From a virus, in IMG/VR virus record IMGVR_UViG_3300008110_000034, positions 116,862 through 180,861 of that record: a stretch of 64,000 nt of DNA; one strand, written 5' to 3'. Within the stretch, counting starts at the first letter, position 1. Each line of letters begins with the position of its first letter. Made by a program: the position numbers and the translations under genes. The notes under the pieces are model-generated. The model was not told the DNA's origin and ran no database searches. It worked only from the letters and a program-made list of their open reading frames with translations. Positions 9,783 through 19,211 of this stretch are shown here, one piece after another.

Positions 9783-11363
9783 ATGGCAACAGCAGATTTT
9801 AGAGTCAAAAATGGCCTTGTGGTCAACGAAAAACTTCAGGTTCTGTCTTCAACAGATTCTACAAGTGCGTCAGATACAGCAGCCGCGGTATATTCCCCAG
9901 GTGGCGCCGCAATAACAAAAAAATTATTTGTAGGTACAGATTTTCAAACTAACGGCACTACTATTAATTTAGGAACCAGCACAGGCAGTGCTACTACGAC
10001 TACAGTAGGCGGCGCAATTACTGGCAACATTTTAAAAATTGCCAGTACAACATCAGGCACTGCAAATCTTACCACAGATGTAACTACTGGTACAATTAAT
10101 CTTTTTGCATCTTCTACTAATCAAATTGTTTTAGGATCAACCGGTGCAGTAAAACTACCGGTTGGTACTAACGCCAATCAACCAACAGGCGCTAACGGTC
10201 TAATAAGATACAACACTGATAAAACTTCTTATGAAGTGTATAACAGCACTGCCTGGTTTAAACAATTTGACGGCAAAAATTTTGTAACTACATCAACAAG
10301 CACGCCTACTACACCAGATGTTGGACAAATATGGTTTGATAGTTCTGATGAAAAAATATATCAAAGATTTAATGACGGCACAAGTAGTTTTTGGGTAGAA
10401 ACTGGGGGAGCTGCCGGAGCTAGCAGCAGTAACATAGCAAGTGCATTAGTGTTAAGAGATGCTTCGGGTAACTTTGCAGCAGGAACCATTAGTGCAGCAT
10501 TAAGTGGTAATGCTACTTCTGCTACCAATGTACAAGGTGGCGCTGCAGGCAGCCTACCTTATAATACTGCATCAAGTACCAGCACATTTTTAGGCATTGG
10601 CGGCGCAAATACAGTTTTGCAAAGCACAGGCACAGCACCGCAGTGGACTAATACACTTACTTTGTCCGGCGGAGTTACAGCAGCTTCTGTAACGGCTACA
10701 ACTAATTTTCAAGTTGGCACCGGAGTTGCTACAAGAACACTGACTGCTGATAGCATAGGAAGATTAACTTTAAGATTTGATGATAACAGTTTAAATTATC
10801 CAATTACTATTCAAAATAGAGGTATTAGCGCAGTTGGTCACGGCACTGGAATATTATTTCAAATAGCAAATGGTGGAGGTACTGCTGTTAATGCTGCAAG
10901 TATTGAAATATTGACAGAACAAACATCTTTTACTGGATCAACAGCAGATGCAAGTTTTGTGATAAAAACTGCACAAGACGGTGTGTTAACTGAAAGATTC
11001 AGGATTGACTCTGCTGGTAATGTTACTTTTGCGGCCAGTATTACTACAGTTTCAGTTAGTTTAGGTGTAGCTGCGAACAGTACTACTCAAGGATCAGCAA
11101 CCGGTTTAACGTCTAATATTAACGTAGTTACTAGCGCAACCGCAGCAGTTAATGATGCTATTAGATTACCATCATCAGCAGCTGGTGCTAGATTTACTAT
11201 CGTTAATAATACCGCAGTTAATTTAAGTCTGTTTCCTGCTGTGGGCGCACAAATTGACGTACAAGGAACTAATATTGCGTTCCCACTTGAAGCAGGCGTT
11301 AAACTTGACTTTGTTTCAGTGTCTACCACACAATGGTACACTCTAAACTCTACATATGCGTAA
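9783..11363 (+). CDS. Tail fibre protein, 526 aa
   Basis: The N-terminus 'ATADFRVKNGLVVNEKLQVL' is a common opening of fibre proteins in aquatic T4-like phages, followed by 'INLGTSTGSATTTTVGG' repeats. Around residues 140-210 there is a 'GANGLIRYNTDKTSYEVYNSTAW' segment and 'IWFDSSDEKIYQRF', then 'ALVLRDASGNFAAGTISAALSGNATSATN', a very widespread phage fibre repeat. The C-terminal 100 residues look like a beta-sandwich cap ('FTIVNNTAVNLSLFPAVGAQID'). It is a secreted-free virion protein without enzyme motifs. The start has a good ribosome site and a late promoter element upstream. It probably acts with the two giant neighbours in host attachment. Confidence 0.75.
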   Translation: MATADFRVKNGLVVNEKLQVLSSTDSTSASDTAAAVYSPGGAAITKKLFVGTDFQTNGTTINLGTSTGSATTTTVGGAITGNILKIASTTSGTANLTTDVTTGTINLFASSTNQIVLGSTGAVKLPVGTNANQPTGANGLIRYNTDKTSYEVYNSTAWFKQFDGKNFVTTSTSTPTTPDVGQIWFDSSDEKIYQRFNDGTSSFWVETGGAAGASSSNIASALVLRDASGNFAAGTISAALSGNATSATNVQGGAAGSLPYNTASSTSTFLGIGGANTVLQSTGTAPQWTNTLTLSGGVTAASVTATTNFQVGTGVATRTLTADSIGRLTLRFDDNSLNYPITIQNRGISAVGHGTGILFQIANGGGTAVNAASIEILTEQTSFTGSTADASFVIKTAQDGVLTERFRIDSAGNVTFAASITTVSVSLGVAANSTTQGSATGLTSNINVVTSATAAVNDAIRLPSSAAGARFTIVNNTAVNLSLFPAVGAQIDVQGTNIAFPLEAGVKLDFVSVSTTQWYTLNSTYA

Positions 11364-11373
11364 CTTATATCAA

Positions 11374-11379
11374 TAAATA
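11374..11379 (+). promoter_or_regulatory. TAAATA late-promoter element with leader
   Basis: TAAATA lies 16 bases before the ATG at 11396, followed by a CGGAGA ribosome site at 11381-11386. Confidence 0.5.
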
Positions 11380-11395
11380 ACGGAGAATTAAAAAA

Positions 11396-11569
11396 ATGGC
11401 ATTCCCAACAACACCTACAAATGGACAACAATATACCAGTAACGGTATTATATATCAATATAACAGCACTAAAGGGGCGTGGCAGGCACTAAACACTGCT
11501 AGCACCACCCAATTTAATGAATATATTCAGACGCAGAGTTTAACTTATAGTGTAGTTTTTGGAGTATAA
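11396..11569 (+). CDS. 57-aa fibre-associated small protein
   Basis: A short gene between two large structural genes. It encodes 57 residues beginning 'MAFPTTPTNGQQYTSNG' and continuing 'YQYNSTKGAWQAL'. This 'FP..PTNGQ...G..Y.Y.....W' pattern is a frequent small module in phage fibre and baseplate proteins; here it stands alone as a gene. A late promoter element and a CGGAGA ribosome site 9 bases before the ATG support real expression, and the stop is 10 bases before the next gene. It may be a detached fibre tip or cap domain, or an assembly factor. Function is inferred only from the module and the context. Confidence 0.65.
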   Translation: MAFPTTPTNGQQYTSNGIIYQYNSTKGAWQALNTASTTQFNEYIQTQSLTYSVVFGV

Positions 11570-11579
11570 AGGATAAAAA

Positions 11580-14500
11580 ATGGCAAGAACAAGAATTTAT
11601 AATTATGTGTTTACTCCAGGCGGAGCCGGTTCAGGTACTGTTAAGCTTCCCGGTAGAGTGTACTTAGGTGATCTGTTATTAATTACCAATTCAGTAACCG
11701 GTACAATCCTATACAATTTTAGCGACCCAACTAAAGGCGGTGTAATAAGCTTTAGTGGTACAGATACCTCGTTAACTGATGAAGGTGCAACTACACTAAC
11801 ATTAGATGTCAGTACTACTGGTCAAAGTAGCAGCGATGCTCTACAAATTTTTGTAGAAGCTGCAACATTATCAACATCTCCATCTGAAACGTTTCAAGAT
11901 CCGGTACAAAAACTACGTGTCAGTACTCCACAGTCTATTATTGATACTGACTTTGAATATGGTATTCAGGCAATTAAATGGGAGTTCTTAGGTCTTAATA
12001 ACAACACTCCAGCTTATTATGTAAGAACATCAGATAGCCCATTAATTGTTTCAGATATGGGAGCCGGTGAATTAATTAACCCAACTGGACTTGTTGGCGC
12101 TGGTACAACCACAGTCACAGTATCAATTGCCAGTGCTAGAAATGTTCCAACAGGCTCTACAGTCTACATTTTTAATACGTCAGCAACAGCAGCTAACGGT
12201 GTATTTACTGTACTTTCAGGCGGCGCCAGCGTTACTAGTTTTACTTATACTGCTACTGCTACAGTTACAGCAGGATCAAAGTATCAAAGTACTACAAGGG
12301 TAGGTATTACCAGTGCAAATGGTACAAACGTACATTTCAAAACTACAGCCGATATCAGTCTTACAGGATTAAATGTCAATATTGGACAGCCAATTAACGT
12401 GCAAGAATCTGGAAACGAAACTCTAGCAGACGGTAGTTTTTTAGTTCAGTCAGTCGATCAAGATGCTAAGATTGTCAGTTATGAATCTAGAGGAACTTTA
12501 ACTGCATCGTCAAATTTCAGTAATGCATTTACTACTGTTTATATTGGTAGATTTTACGGAGAATTATTAGCAGGCTCAGCTATACCATTGATTCGTCAGT
12601 CTAGTGCAGCAGTTGGCGGAATTACTGCTAACGGTACAACCACCGTAACAGTTAACACTCTTGGCCCTCATAATTTATATGTATCAAGTCCAGTTTTTAT
12701 CACTGGATGCACTAATGAAGAAGCCAACGGTCCATTTACAGTTCAAACTATTCCTACTGCTACGTCATTTACTATTACAACGGCAAACACTATTACTTCA
12801 GGAGTTATCAGTCAGGGAGCTGTGCAGGCGTTTCCATTAGGAACACAGGTATATGCTAGACCAGATGCAAACATTAATCATAGATTCTCAGACGGCGGTG
12901 TTCAAATAAGAACATCAAACAACGTAATTGGGCAACAAGCAATTAGACAAACTCGTAGATATTTCCGTTATCAATCTGGTAAAGGTATACAATTTTCTAC
13001 AGCCTGTTTGTTCAAGCCAGCATTTGATGTTTCTAATATAACAGCCTCAGGAAACGTAGCCACAGTGACTACAGAAGTAGACCACGGTTTAAATATTGGT
13101 GCTACTATCAAAGTAGAAGGTATAACAGTAAGTTCAGGTGTAGATTATTACACAGGAGAATGGCCAGTTGCTTCAGTTACTGGTAGTAAAACTTTTACCT
13201 ATGTAATGACCGGCGGTACTCCAACCGATACACAACCTAGAGTAACTGAAAAAGTAACAGTGGTACAGGCAGCAGGATTAACCACAAGAACAGGTCTATT
13301 TGATGAACAAAACGGCTTCTTTTTTGAATATTCAGGATCAAATAACACTCTTTATGCTGTTAGAAGAAATTCAACTACACAACTTAGAGGTACATTAACA
13401 GTATTAACAGGTTCGGCTCGTGTTGATGGTACTGGAACTTTGTTTAATGAAGACTTGCGAGTAGGAGATTACATCGTAATCAAAGGAGCTAGTTATCAAG
13501 TCAGTAGAATCGTAAGTGCAACCGCTATGGATATTAGTCCAGCATACCGAGCACCAACTCCGGCAGCTGTTAGTGGCGCAACAGGACAATTATTATCCAG
13601 TGCTGGAATTACTGCTGTTTCCGGTTCAGCAACAACCACAGTTAATACTAGAGCAGCACATAAATTAAGCGCAAGTAATCGAGTGTTTATCTATAATTCT
13701 GCATTACCAACAATTAACGGTGAAGCTACAGTAGTTACTACACCAACCACAACTTCGTTTACTGTAAACGCAGCAGCCAACAGCCCAGTAACTGGACTAG
13801 TTTCTAACTATACTACATTAACAGGAACACTAAGTGCTGGTTCTAACCAAGTTACTAGTGTAACCCCTCTTGCTTCAGGAACATTAGGTAGTATTGTAGG
13901 ACAAATACTACAAAACGGTAATCTTGATGCAGGAACTTATGTTCAAGCAATCACCGGCGGCGGCATCACTACTGGTACTGCAGGCATTACTATATCTAAC
14001 GCTGGTTCAGGATATAGAAATAACCAGCGTTACAATAACGTATTGTTAAGAAATGTTACAGCTACAGGTAGCGGAGCTAGAGCAACTATTAGAACAAATA
14101 GCTCAGGAGCAGTTGACAGTGTTAATATAACCTTATCTGGATCTAGTTATGCAACTGGCACCACAGTAACAGCATTGTCAAGCGACATTGGCGGCACTGG
14201 TAGCGGACTAGTAATTACTATTAATAGTATTACGGCTGGTACGGTAGTTATGAATAAACCAGCCATAAGTAGCTCTGCCGGAGCAACTATTGGTATTGAA
14301 GGCGCTCGAGTATATAGTCAAGAAACTAACGTTAGGTATAGTAAAACAATTGATGCAAGAGTACCTACTAGCCTATGGAATATTGATAGAGTAGACGGTA
14401 CTGGACCAAGCGGATATGTGATAAATCTAAATAAAATACAGATGATCTACATTGACTATCAGTGGTACGGTGCTGGGTATATTAGATTTGGTATGAGAGC

Positions 14501-15686
14501 AAAGACTGGTGAGGTTTACTACTGTCATAAGTTTTTACACAATAACTTCTTAACAGAAGCTTATATGAGATCAGGTAACGTACCTGGAAGATTTGAAGTG
14601 AGCACACTTCCACCAAAAACTTATCTAACAGCAGATCTGTTATCTGGCGCATCTTCTATGACTGTAAACAGTACATCAGATTTTCCTTCAGCAGGGCGGG
14701 TGCTAGTAGATCAAGAATATATTGATTATACTGGTAAAACTAATACATCTCTTACTGGTTTAACAAGAGGAGTTGCCGGAGGCAGCGCAGCAGCACTGCA
14801 TACTGGTACACTGGCATCATCAACTGGACAGGCCACGGTACTGCTAACAACTCAACAGTGCGCTCCCGCACTAAGTCATTGGGGTGTTTCAGTTATTATG
14901 GATGGTAGATTTGATGATGATGCTTCTTATATTTTTACTACCCCTAAGCAAAGTGCAAGTACAGTTAGTCCCGGTGTTGCTACCCCAATCATGAGTATTA
15001 GAACAGCACCTAGTGTAGATAGTGGAACTCCAAGACCCTACGGTGTAAGAAATTTACTTAATAGAATGCAATTGAAATTAAATTCATTAGGTATCTACGC
15101 TAATGCTCCGCTGCTAGTTCAAGTTAAGTTGAATTGTTTTAGTCCGGTGTTTAGGAACGAGTCCTGGTTAGTTGACCCAGTTGGTTCAAACAGCCTTAGC
15201 CAAGTTATATATCATGGAACTAGCGATGTTGTAACAGGCGGCGATCTAGTGTTTGCGTATTACACTGAATCAACAAATCCTGATTCTTACGCAGCTTCAA
15301 CAGTAGATTTAACTAAAGTTAAAGACTTAGGTACTAGTATTATTTCAGGTGACGGTGTGTTTCCGGATGGTCCTGAGGTCTTAACTATATTCGTTACTAA
15401 TCTAGGAACCAGCGTTACTACATCAACATCTAGTAACCCGGTAAGCGGGTCGTTTGCTCTAGTTGTTGGTGACGGTACGGACTTGGAGCCAGGATTAGTA
15501 GTTAACTCTGGTGCAACAGCAGCTAGCGTGTCATCTAACGCAAAAATTGTAAACTTAAATATCAATGCCGCAAGCTTTACAGTTAATCTAAGTAAACCAA
15601 ATACAGGAACAACCGGGGGTAACGTAACTTTTGAACAGGTTGCTAACGTATTTGCTCGTTTATCATGGACAGAAGCGCAGGCTTAA
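11580..15686 (+). CDS. Large virion structural protein, 1368 aa
   Basis: The N-terminal 60 residues ('ARTRIYNYVFTPGGAGSG' then 'VKLPGRVYLGDLLLITN') read as an attachment domain. The middle is built from repeats with a conserved His, for example near nt 12640, 13050 and 13630 ('GPHNLYVSSPVFI', 'VDHGLNIGATIKV', 'AAHKLSASNRVFI'), plus a Gly/Tyr module at nt 13990-14230; both types also occur in the 2114-aa fibre. Around residues 1070-1130 is 'LSHWGVSVIMDGRFDDD' followed by 'YIFTTPKQSAS', which I associate with a large conserved structural protein of cyanophage-like T4 relatives. It is probably a baseplate-linked or long-fibre subunit. An AAAGGA ribosome site precedes the ATG. Confidence 0.7.
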   Translation: MARTRIYNYVFTPGGAGSGTVKLPGRVYLGDLLLITNSVTGTILYNFSDPTKGGVISFSGTDTSLTDEGATTLTLDVSTTGQSSSDALQIFVEAATLSTSPSETFQDPVQKLRVSTPQSIIDTDFEYGIQAIKWEFLGLNNNTPAYYVRTSDSPLIVSDMGAGELINPTGLVGAGTTTVTVSIASARNVPTGSTVYIFNTSATAANGVFTVLSGGASVTSFTYTATATVTAGSKYQSTTRVGITSANGTNVHFKTTADISLTGLNVNIGQPINVQESGNETLADGSFLVQSVDQDAKIVSYESRGTLTASSNFSNAFTTVYIGRFYGELLAGSAIPLIRQSSAAVGGITANGTTTVTVNTLGPHNLYVSSPVFITGCTNEEANGPFTVQTIPTATSFTITTANTITSGVISQGAVQAFPLGTQVYARPDANINHRFSDGGVQIRTSNNVIGQQAIRQTRRYFRYQSGKGIQFSTACLFKPAFDVSNITASGNVATVTTEVDHGLNIGATIKVEGITVSSGVDYYTGEWPVASVTGSKTFTYVMTGGTPTDTQPRVTEKVTVVQAAGLTTRTGLFDEQNGFFFEYSGSNNTLYAVRRNSTTQLRGTLTVLTGSARVDGTGTLFNEDLRVGDYIVIKGASYQVSRIVSATAMDISPAYRAPTPAAVSGATGQLLSSAGITAVSGSATTTVNTRAAHKLSASNRVFIYNSALPTINGEATVVTTPTTTSFTVNAAANSPVTGLVSNYTTLTGTLSAGSNQVTSVTPLASGTLGSIVGQILQNGNLDAGTYVQAITGGGITTGTAGITISNAGSGYRNNQRYNNVLLRNVTATGSGARATIRTNSSGAVDSVNITLSGSSYATGTTVTALSSDIGGTGSGLVITINSITAGTVVMNKPAISSSAGATIGIEGARVYSQETNVRYSKTIDARVPTSLWNIDRVDGTGPSGYVINLNKIQMIYIDYQWYGAGYIRFGMRAKTGEVYYCHKFLHNNFLTEAYMRSGNVPGRFEVSTLPPKTYLTADLLSGASSMTVNSTSDFPSAGRVLVDQEYIDYTGKTNTSLTGLTRGVAGGSAAALHTGTLASSTGQATVLLTTQQCAPALSHWGVSVIMDGRFDDDASYIFTTPKQSASTVSPGVATPIMSIRTAPSVDSGTPRPYGVRNLLNRMQLKLNSLGIYANAPLLVQVKLNCFSPVFRNESWLVDPVGSNSLSQVIYHGTSDVVTGGDLVFAYYTESTNPDSYAASTVDLTKVKDLGTSIISGDGVFPDGPEVLTIFVTNLGTSVTTSTSSNPVSGSFALVVGDGTDLEPGLVVNSGATAASVSSNAKIVNLNINAASFTVNLSKPNTGTTGGNVTFEQVANVFARLSWTEAQA

Positions 15687-15687
15687 T

Positions 15688-15984
15688 ATGTTTGATAATT
15701 TTAGTTTAGACAACGAATTAGAAGTGCTTAAATCTTTTATGCCAGCAGCATTAAAAGAAGGGGCACTTCTAGTAGAATTTAAAGAAAATTTAGATCAAGA
15801 TATTTCTAAAGCATCAGTATTGACGTTGAATGAAGAAGAAACTGTAGGTTCAATGCCAGAAGAAAATCAAGACGATTGTGGTACTTGGTGTTTTAATTTA
15901 AAAAGAAGATATTGGATGTGGCTTAGTTATAAAGATATTGAAGCTGTACAACCTTGGCCGTTGATAGATTCTGAATTACAATAA
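15688..15984 (+). CDS. Uncharacterised acidic protein, 98 aa
   Basis: ATG at 15688 follows the previous stop by one base, so it is likely translated by reinitiation; upstream in-frame codons belong to the end of the large structural gene. The 98-residue protein is acidic and has two cysteines in 'DDCGTWCFNLKRRYWMW' near residue 67, and an aromatic-rich C-terminus ending 'VQPWPLIDSELQ'. No family is recognised and no membrane segment is present. It is convergent with the NUDIX gene and overlaps its 3' end by 9 bases. Confidence 0.55.
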   Translation: MFDNFSLDNELEVLKSFMPAALKEGALLVEFKENLDQDISKASVLTLNEEETVGSMPEENQDDCGTWCFNLKRRYWMWLSYKDIEAVQPWPLIDSELQ

Positions 15985-16425
15985 ATCCATAATATCAAAC
16001 ACTGCCTCTAATTTAATTCTTAGAGTTTTATTAGCAAGACTATTCCTTAGTCCTTGATGTAAAGGCTTCGGAGTGTGGTCTAAGTTGGTCCACGCCCAGG
16101 CCATATGTTCACTGCTGAGATCAGGAATAAATTCGTCTTCAATTACACAAAGATATGTGTAAAAATTAAAAAGATTATCGTTACTTACAAATTTTTCCAA
16201 AGGAATAGTTTTAAGTATACTAGGCAAAAAACCAATTTCTTCTTGAATTTCTCTTTGAAGTCCCTGCCAAGCAGACTCGTCCTGAGTAGTTGTACCGCCT
16301 ACTAATCCCCATATTCCACGATGCTTTCCTGTGGCCTTTTGTATCAGTAAAAATCTTTTAGTAGATTTAGCATAAAATAGTGCTCCTGAGCAAACTATTT
16401 TTTCTGTCACAGCTCTAATCTCCAT
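15976..16425 (-). CDS. NUDIX hydrolase, 149 aa
   Basis: Residues 44-66 form a complete Nudix box: G44, E50, R58-E59, E62-E63 and G65, with the exact family spacing GX5EX7REUXEEXGU. Family members hydrolyse nucleoside diphosphates linked to another group, using Mg2+ held by the Glu residues; in T4 the relative NudE acts on ADP-ribose and related compounds. The preceding 'SGALFYAKSTKRFLLIQKA' and 'GIWGLVGGTT' fit the common MutT-type core. Substrate cannot be read from the sequence. The start lies inside the 3' end of the gp15 gene (19-base overlap), which makes it the promoter-distal gene of a gp14-gp15-NUDIX unit and suggests late expression. Confidence 0.88.
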   Translation of the reverse strand: MEIRAVTEKIVCSGALFYAKSTKRFLLIQKATGKHRGIWGLVGGTTTQDESAWQGLQREIQEEIGFLPSILKTIPLEKFVSNDNLFNFYTYLCVIEDEFIPDLSSEHMAWAWTNLDHTPKPLHQGLRNSLANKTLRIKLEAVFDIMDLL

Positions 16426-17867
16426 TTACCCGCAGTATACTCGCCTTCAAATGATTTGACCCAACTTATGCCATTCCATTTGTATTGAACGCCTGGGCCG
16501 TTGGCAAAAAGATTAGTTTGGTATACAATGTAATCTGAGCTTGCTGCCGCCGAAAAAACAATGTGCCAGTGTTCACCGTCCCATTCAATTATATCATTTT
16601 CTTCAGCTATAAAATCGGTATTGTCTAAATTTTTCCATGCATCAGGACCGTCTTCGTTGTCTATAGATCCTATGTTCTCTAGTATCAAGTATCTTGTACC
16701 AGATATAGGATTGTTTGGCCCTGATCTTGTAGGGTCAACAATTGCATCAAATGTTCCTCTTGATATACTCGAATTAAATTCAGTGTCTATACCTTCAATA
16801 AATCCGTTAGAATCAATTCTAGTGTTAGTATTAAACGTATCAGTATCCCAATTAATACTTAAAACACTTTCGTCAAGCGGATTAACTGCAATAGTTCCCC
16901 GTACTTCGTTACCATCATCTTGAACTAAAACAATAGTACTAACATCTGCTCGATATTTTCCTGGATATTGATCTAATAATTTTCTCCAGTTAATATCCTC
17001 GCCTAGTTTTAATGGAATTTCAACCTGAGTATTTGTAGCTGTAATAGCCTCAGACTGATCTAATATTTTAGCTTCACCATTAAACACTACTATACCAAAT
17101 TGACTAGGAGCATAAAATACTTTAAACAATATATCTCCAAATGCTGGAGCAGGCTGATTGAGGTCTGTACCTAGCCCATCAATATAATCGCCGCCAACAT
17201 CAGTGAATCCCCCAGTTACATTCATAACAATATTAGTAATAACACCAAGCCGCTTTACTTTAGATGGTGGGCTTATAAAGATTGGAGTAGATAATTCTAG
17301 TGTAGCAATATCTATATTAGATTCTGCACCAACCGGTATTGAACGATTTGAAAATGTAATATTATTCAAATCAACTACGCTTAAACTAGTCCAGTCAATA
17401 TAGTTGTCTGTGGTCTGTATTTCTAGACTAGGATTGAACAGCATTAAAATCTGTTCCATAATTTGCAGTTTTTGATCAGTGTTAGCACTCCATATGTCTG
17501 CTTTGAAACTAAGTTTATAAGGAGTAGGCATTAATCGCTCTACAGTGTAATTTCTTCCTTGAGTACTAGTGTAAACACCATCTTCTACATCTCTTTCTCT
17601 AATGTGCATTTTGCCTACATAAGTAGCATCTGCTAATCTATTTCTATCTAGTTCTAGTGCAGTGATATAAACAGCGATCCTTGGAGCAGAATTTACTACA
17701 TTTTCACTGTTTTGACGCATGATAGTAGCTACTTGTCTATCAGGATCTCCGTACATTACGGGAACTTGAACTAAAGTACCGTCGCTGTATTTTACAGTAA
17801 AATTAGAAAGTAATCTAATAACCTGTGTTAAGTATCGTCTTATTTGTCCGTCGTAAAAATGCAACAT
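16407..17867 (-). CDS. 15: Tail sheath stabiliser/completion protein gp15
   Basis: The N-terminal 210 residues follow T4 gp15: 'MLHFYDGQIRRYLTQVIRL' opening, a 'VPVMYGDPDR' strand, 'PRIAVYITALELDRNR', then 'PTPYKLSFKADIW' and 'QIMEQILMLFNPSLEIQT', and 'RLGVITNI'. In T4 gp15 forms the hexamer that caps the sheath and tube and joins the tail to the neck. This protein has 486 residues, against about 272 in T4, with an extra C-terminal 250 residues containing 'TRYLILENIGS' and 'NDIIEWDGEHWHIVF' modules like those found as decoration in other virion proteins. It follows gp14 after one base, so the two are cotranslated. Confidence 0.85.
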   Translation of the reverse strand: MLHFYDGQIRRYLTQVIRLLSNFTVKYSDGTLVQVPVMYGDPDRQVATIMRQNSENVVNSAPRIAVYITALELDRNRLADATYVGKMHIRERDVEDGVYTSTQGRNYTVERLMPTPYKLSFKADIWSANTDQKLQIMEQILMLFNPSLEIQTTDNYIDWTSLSVVDLNNITFSNRSIPVGAESNIDIATLELSTPIFISPPSKVKRLGVITNIVMNVTGGFTDVGGDYIDGLGTDLNQPAPAFGDILFKVFYAPSQFGIVVFNGEAKILDQSEAITATNTQVEIPLKLGEDINWRKLLDQYPGKYRADVSTIVLVQDDGNEVRGTIAVNPLDESVLSINWDTDTFNTNTRIDSNGFIEGIDTEFNSSISRGTFDAIVDPTRSGPNNPISGTRYLILENIGSIDNEDGPDAWKNLDNTDFIAEENDIIEWDGEHWHIVFSAAASSDYIVYQTNLFANGPGVQYKWNGISWVKSFEGEYTAGKWRLEL

Positions 17868-17868
17868 A

Positions 17869-19170
17869 TTAGAAGTCTGCCCTAGGTTTTAATGTCTTAC
17901 TTAATGCCTGTCTTTCAGGTATATCATCTCCGGCTATTTGGCTTACCTTAGTGTTATTAATAAATCCTGTTTTTTGTGTTGTTCGATTGTTAGTATTAGT
18001 CATAGTCATTCTAACATTATCTTCGAACTTCACCCATCTAGATCCATCATATCTAAACAACCGATTAGGCATAAAATCTGTTCTTAAGAAATAATCCTCT
18101 TTACTTGGAGCACTAGGAAATTTAATACCGTGGCCAAAAGCATGACCATTAGGAGGAATACCGTCGCCTAATAGATAACCAGTATATCCTTCTCTTTCTG
18201 GTCGTTTAGTTATTGAACTAGCATCGGGATTACTAATAGCATCGCTTACATCTAATTGCGTACTATCTACTGTCTCCAATGCTGGCTTACCTTGATCATC
18301 AACAGTGAGTGTATAGAATTGTTGAGTCTCATATCCGCTTAACGGAGCATCTGCTTCTGCTTGTTCAATAACCGCAGCGTTGATTTCTAATTCTTTAGCA
18401 CGAGTACTTAAGATATTTTGTAATGTTGTGCCAGAGTATAACGTAAAATAATTGGTATCAGGTGGTAAGTTGCCAGTTGTTTCTGCAACCACAGTATACA
18501 ACGACCCCTGATACCTTACGATTTGACCAGGCTTATAAGTAACTGTTGGATCTAAATCTCCTTCAAAGTTAGCATCAGTATCAGTAGGAGAATTTAAAAT
18601 ATCAGAAAACTGCTGAGAGTCAACTATCTTCTTTAACTTTAATCTGTATAAATGCGGATACCATGTCATTGAAAAGCCACTAGATTCTCTAGCTACATCT
18701 TCTACAACATAATATCGAGGTAGACTTACATCAAAGTCATTTAATGCAAATTCGTCTCTAAGATGAGGCAATTCAACGACATCCCCGCTAATAGGTTTTC
18801 TTCCTATGGTCTTTATAAAATCGTTAATGTGTATTGACATGAATAATGTATCATTATCAATGAATAATCCAAATTGACTTAAATTAAAATCTAAGTTTTG
18901 TACGTTATAAACGCCTCTTATTCTATAGATACTTGAATCGTATTTTCTATCACGATTTTCAAGTAACAGTAAATCTTGAATATTTGCAACCCCTACGTTT
19001 GCATAATGAGGCTGATCAGCAGTAGCATCCTCAACTGGGGTATTTTTTGGACCTAAGTATTTGTGCAAGTAAAGGTCAGTTCCGCCAATCTGAAACATCT
19101 CAGAAATTGAGCGATCAATAAATTTATAATCTTGTCCTTTTTCAGGACGATAAAGGCTTAGTCGAGGCAT
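17869..19170 (-). CDS. 14: Neck protein gp14
   Basis: T4 gp14 and gp13 complete the head neck for tail joining. Here the segment 'DLLLLENRDRKYDSSIYRIRGVYN' followed by 'FGLFIDNDTLFMSIHINDF' and 'GRKPISGDVVELPHL' parallels the central part of T4 gp14 ('FGMEVNDEVTISIHPNRF', 'GRELKEGDLIYYP'). At 433 residues it is longer than T4's 256; the second half contains 'VTYKPGQIVRYQGSLYTVV' and 'FLRTDFMPNRLFRYDGSRW', decoration-type modules. Start: ATG at 19170, 7 bases after a TAAATA element on the minus strand; a GTG/ATG start further upstream would lie before that promoter. It shares a promoter region back to back with gp13. Confidence 0.82.
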   Translation of the reverse strand: MPRLSLYRPEKGQDYKFIDRSISEMFQIGGTDLYLHKYLGPKNTPVEDATADQPHYANVGVANIQDLLLLENRDRKYDSSIYRIRGVYNVQNLDFNLSQFGLFIDNDTLFMSIHINDFIKTIGRKPISGDVVELPHLRDEFALNDFDVSLPRYYVVEDVARESSGFSMTWYPHLYRLKLKKIVDSQQFSDILNSPTDTDANFEGDLDPTVTYKPGQIVRYQGSLYTVVAETTGNLPPDTNYFTLYSGTTLQNILSTRAKELEINAAVIEQAEADAPLSGYETQQFYTLTVDDQGKPALETVDSTQLDVSDAISNPDASSITKRPEREGYTGYLLGDGIPPNGHAFGHGIKFPSAPSKEDYFLRTDFMPNRLFRYDGSRWVKFEDNVRMTMTNTNNRTTQKTGFINNTKVSQIAGDDIPERQALSKTLKPRADF

Positions 19171-19177
19171 AGTACAA

Positions 19178-19193
19178 TATTTAGCGATAAATA
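19178..19193. promoter_or_regulatory. Back-to-back late promoter pair between gp14 and gp13
   Basis: The 16 bases TATTTAGCGATAAATA hold two TAAATA elements facing outward with a 4-base spacer. The minus element is 7 bases before the gp14 ATG (19170); the plus element is 18 bases before the gp13 ATG, which has a CGGAGA ribosome site. Confidence 0.65.
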
Positions 19194-19211
19194 TATACGG
19201 AGATACCATTT

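Noticed and set aside
3408-15686. Diversity-generating retroelement in the fibre region
   Set aside because: No reverse transcriptase gene and no paired template/variable repeat with A-specific differences was seen.
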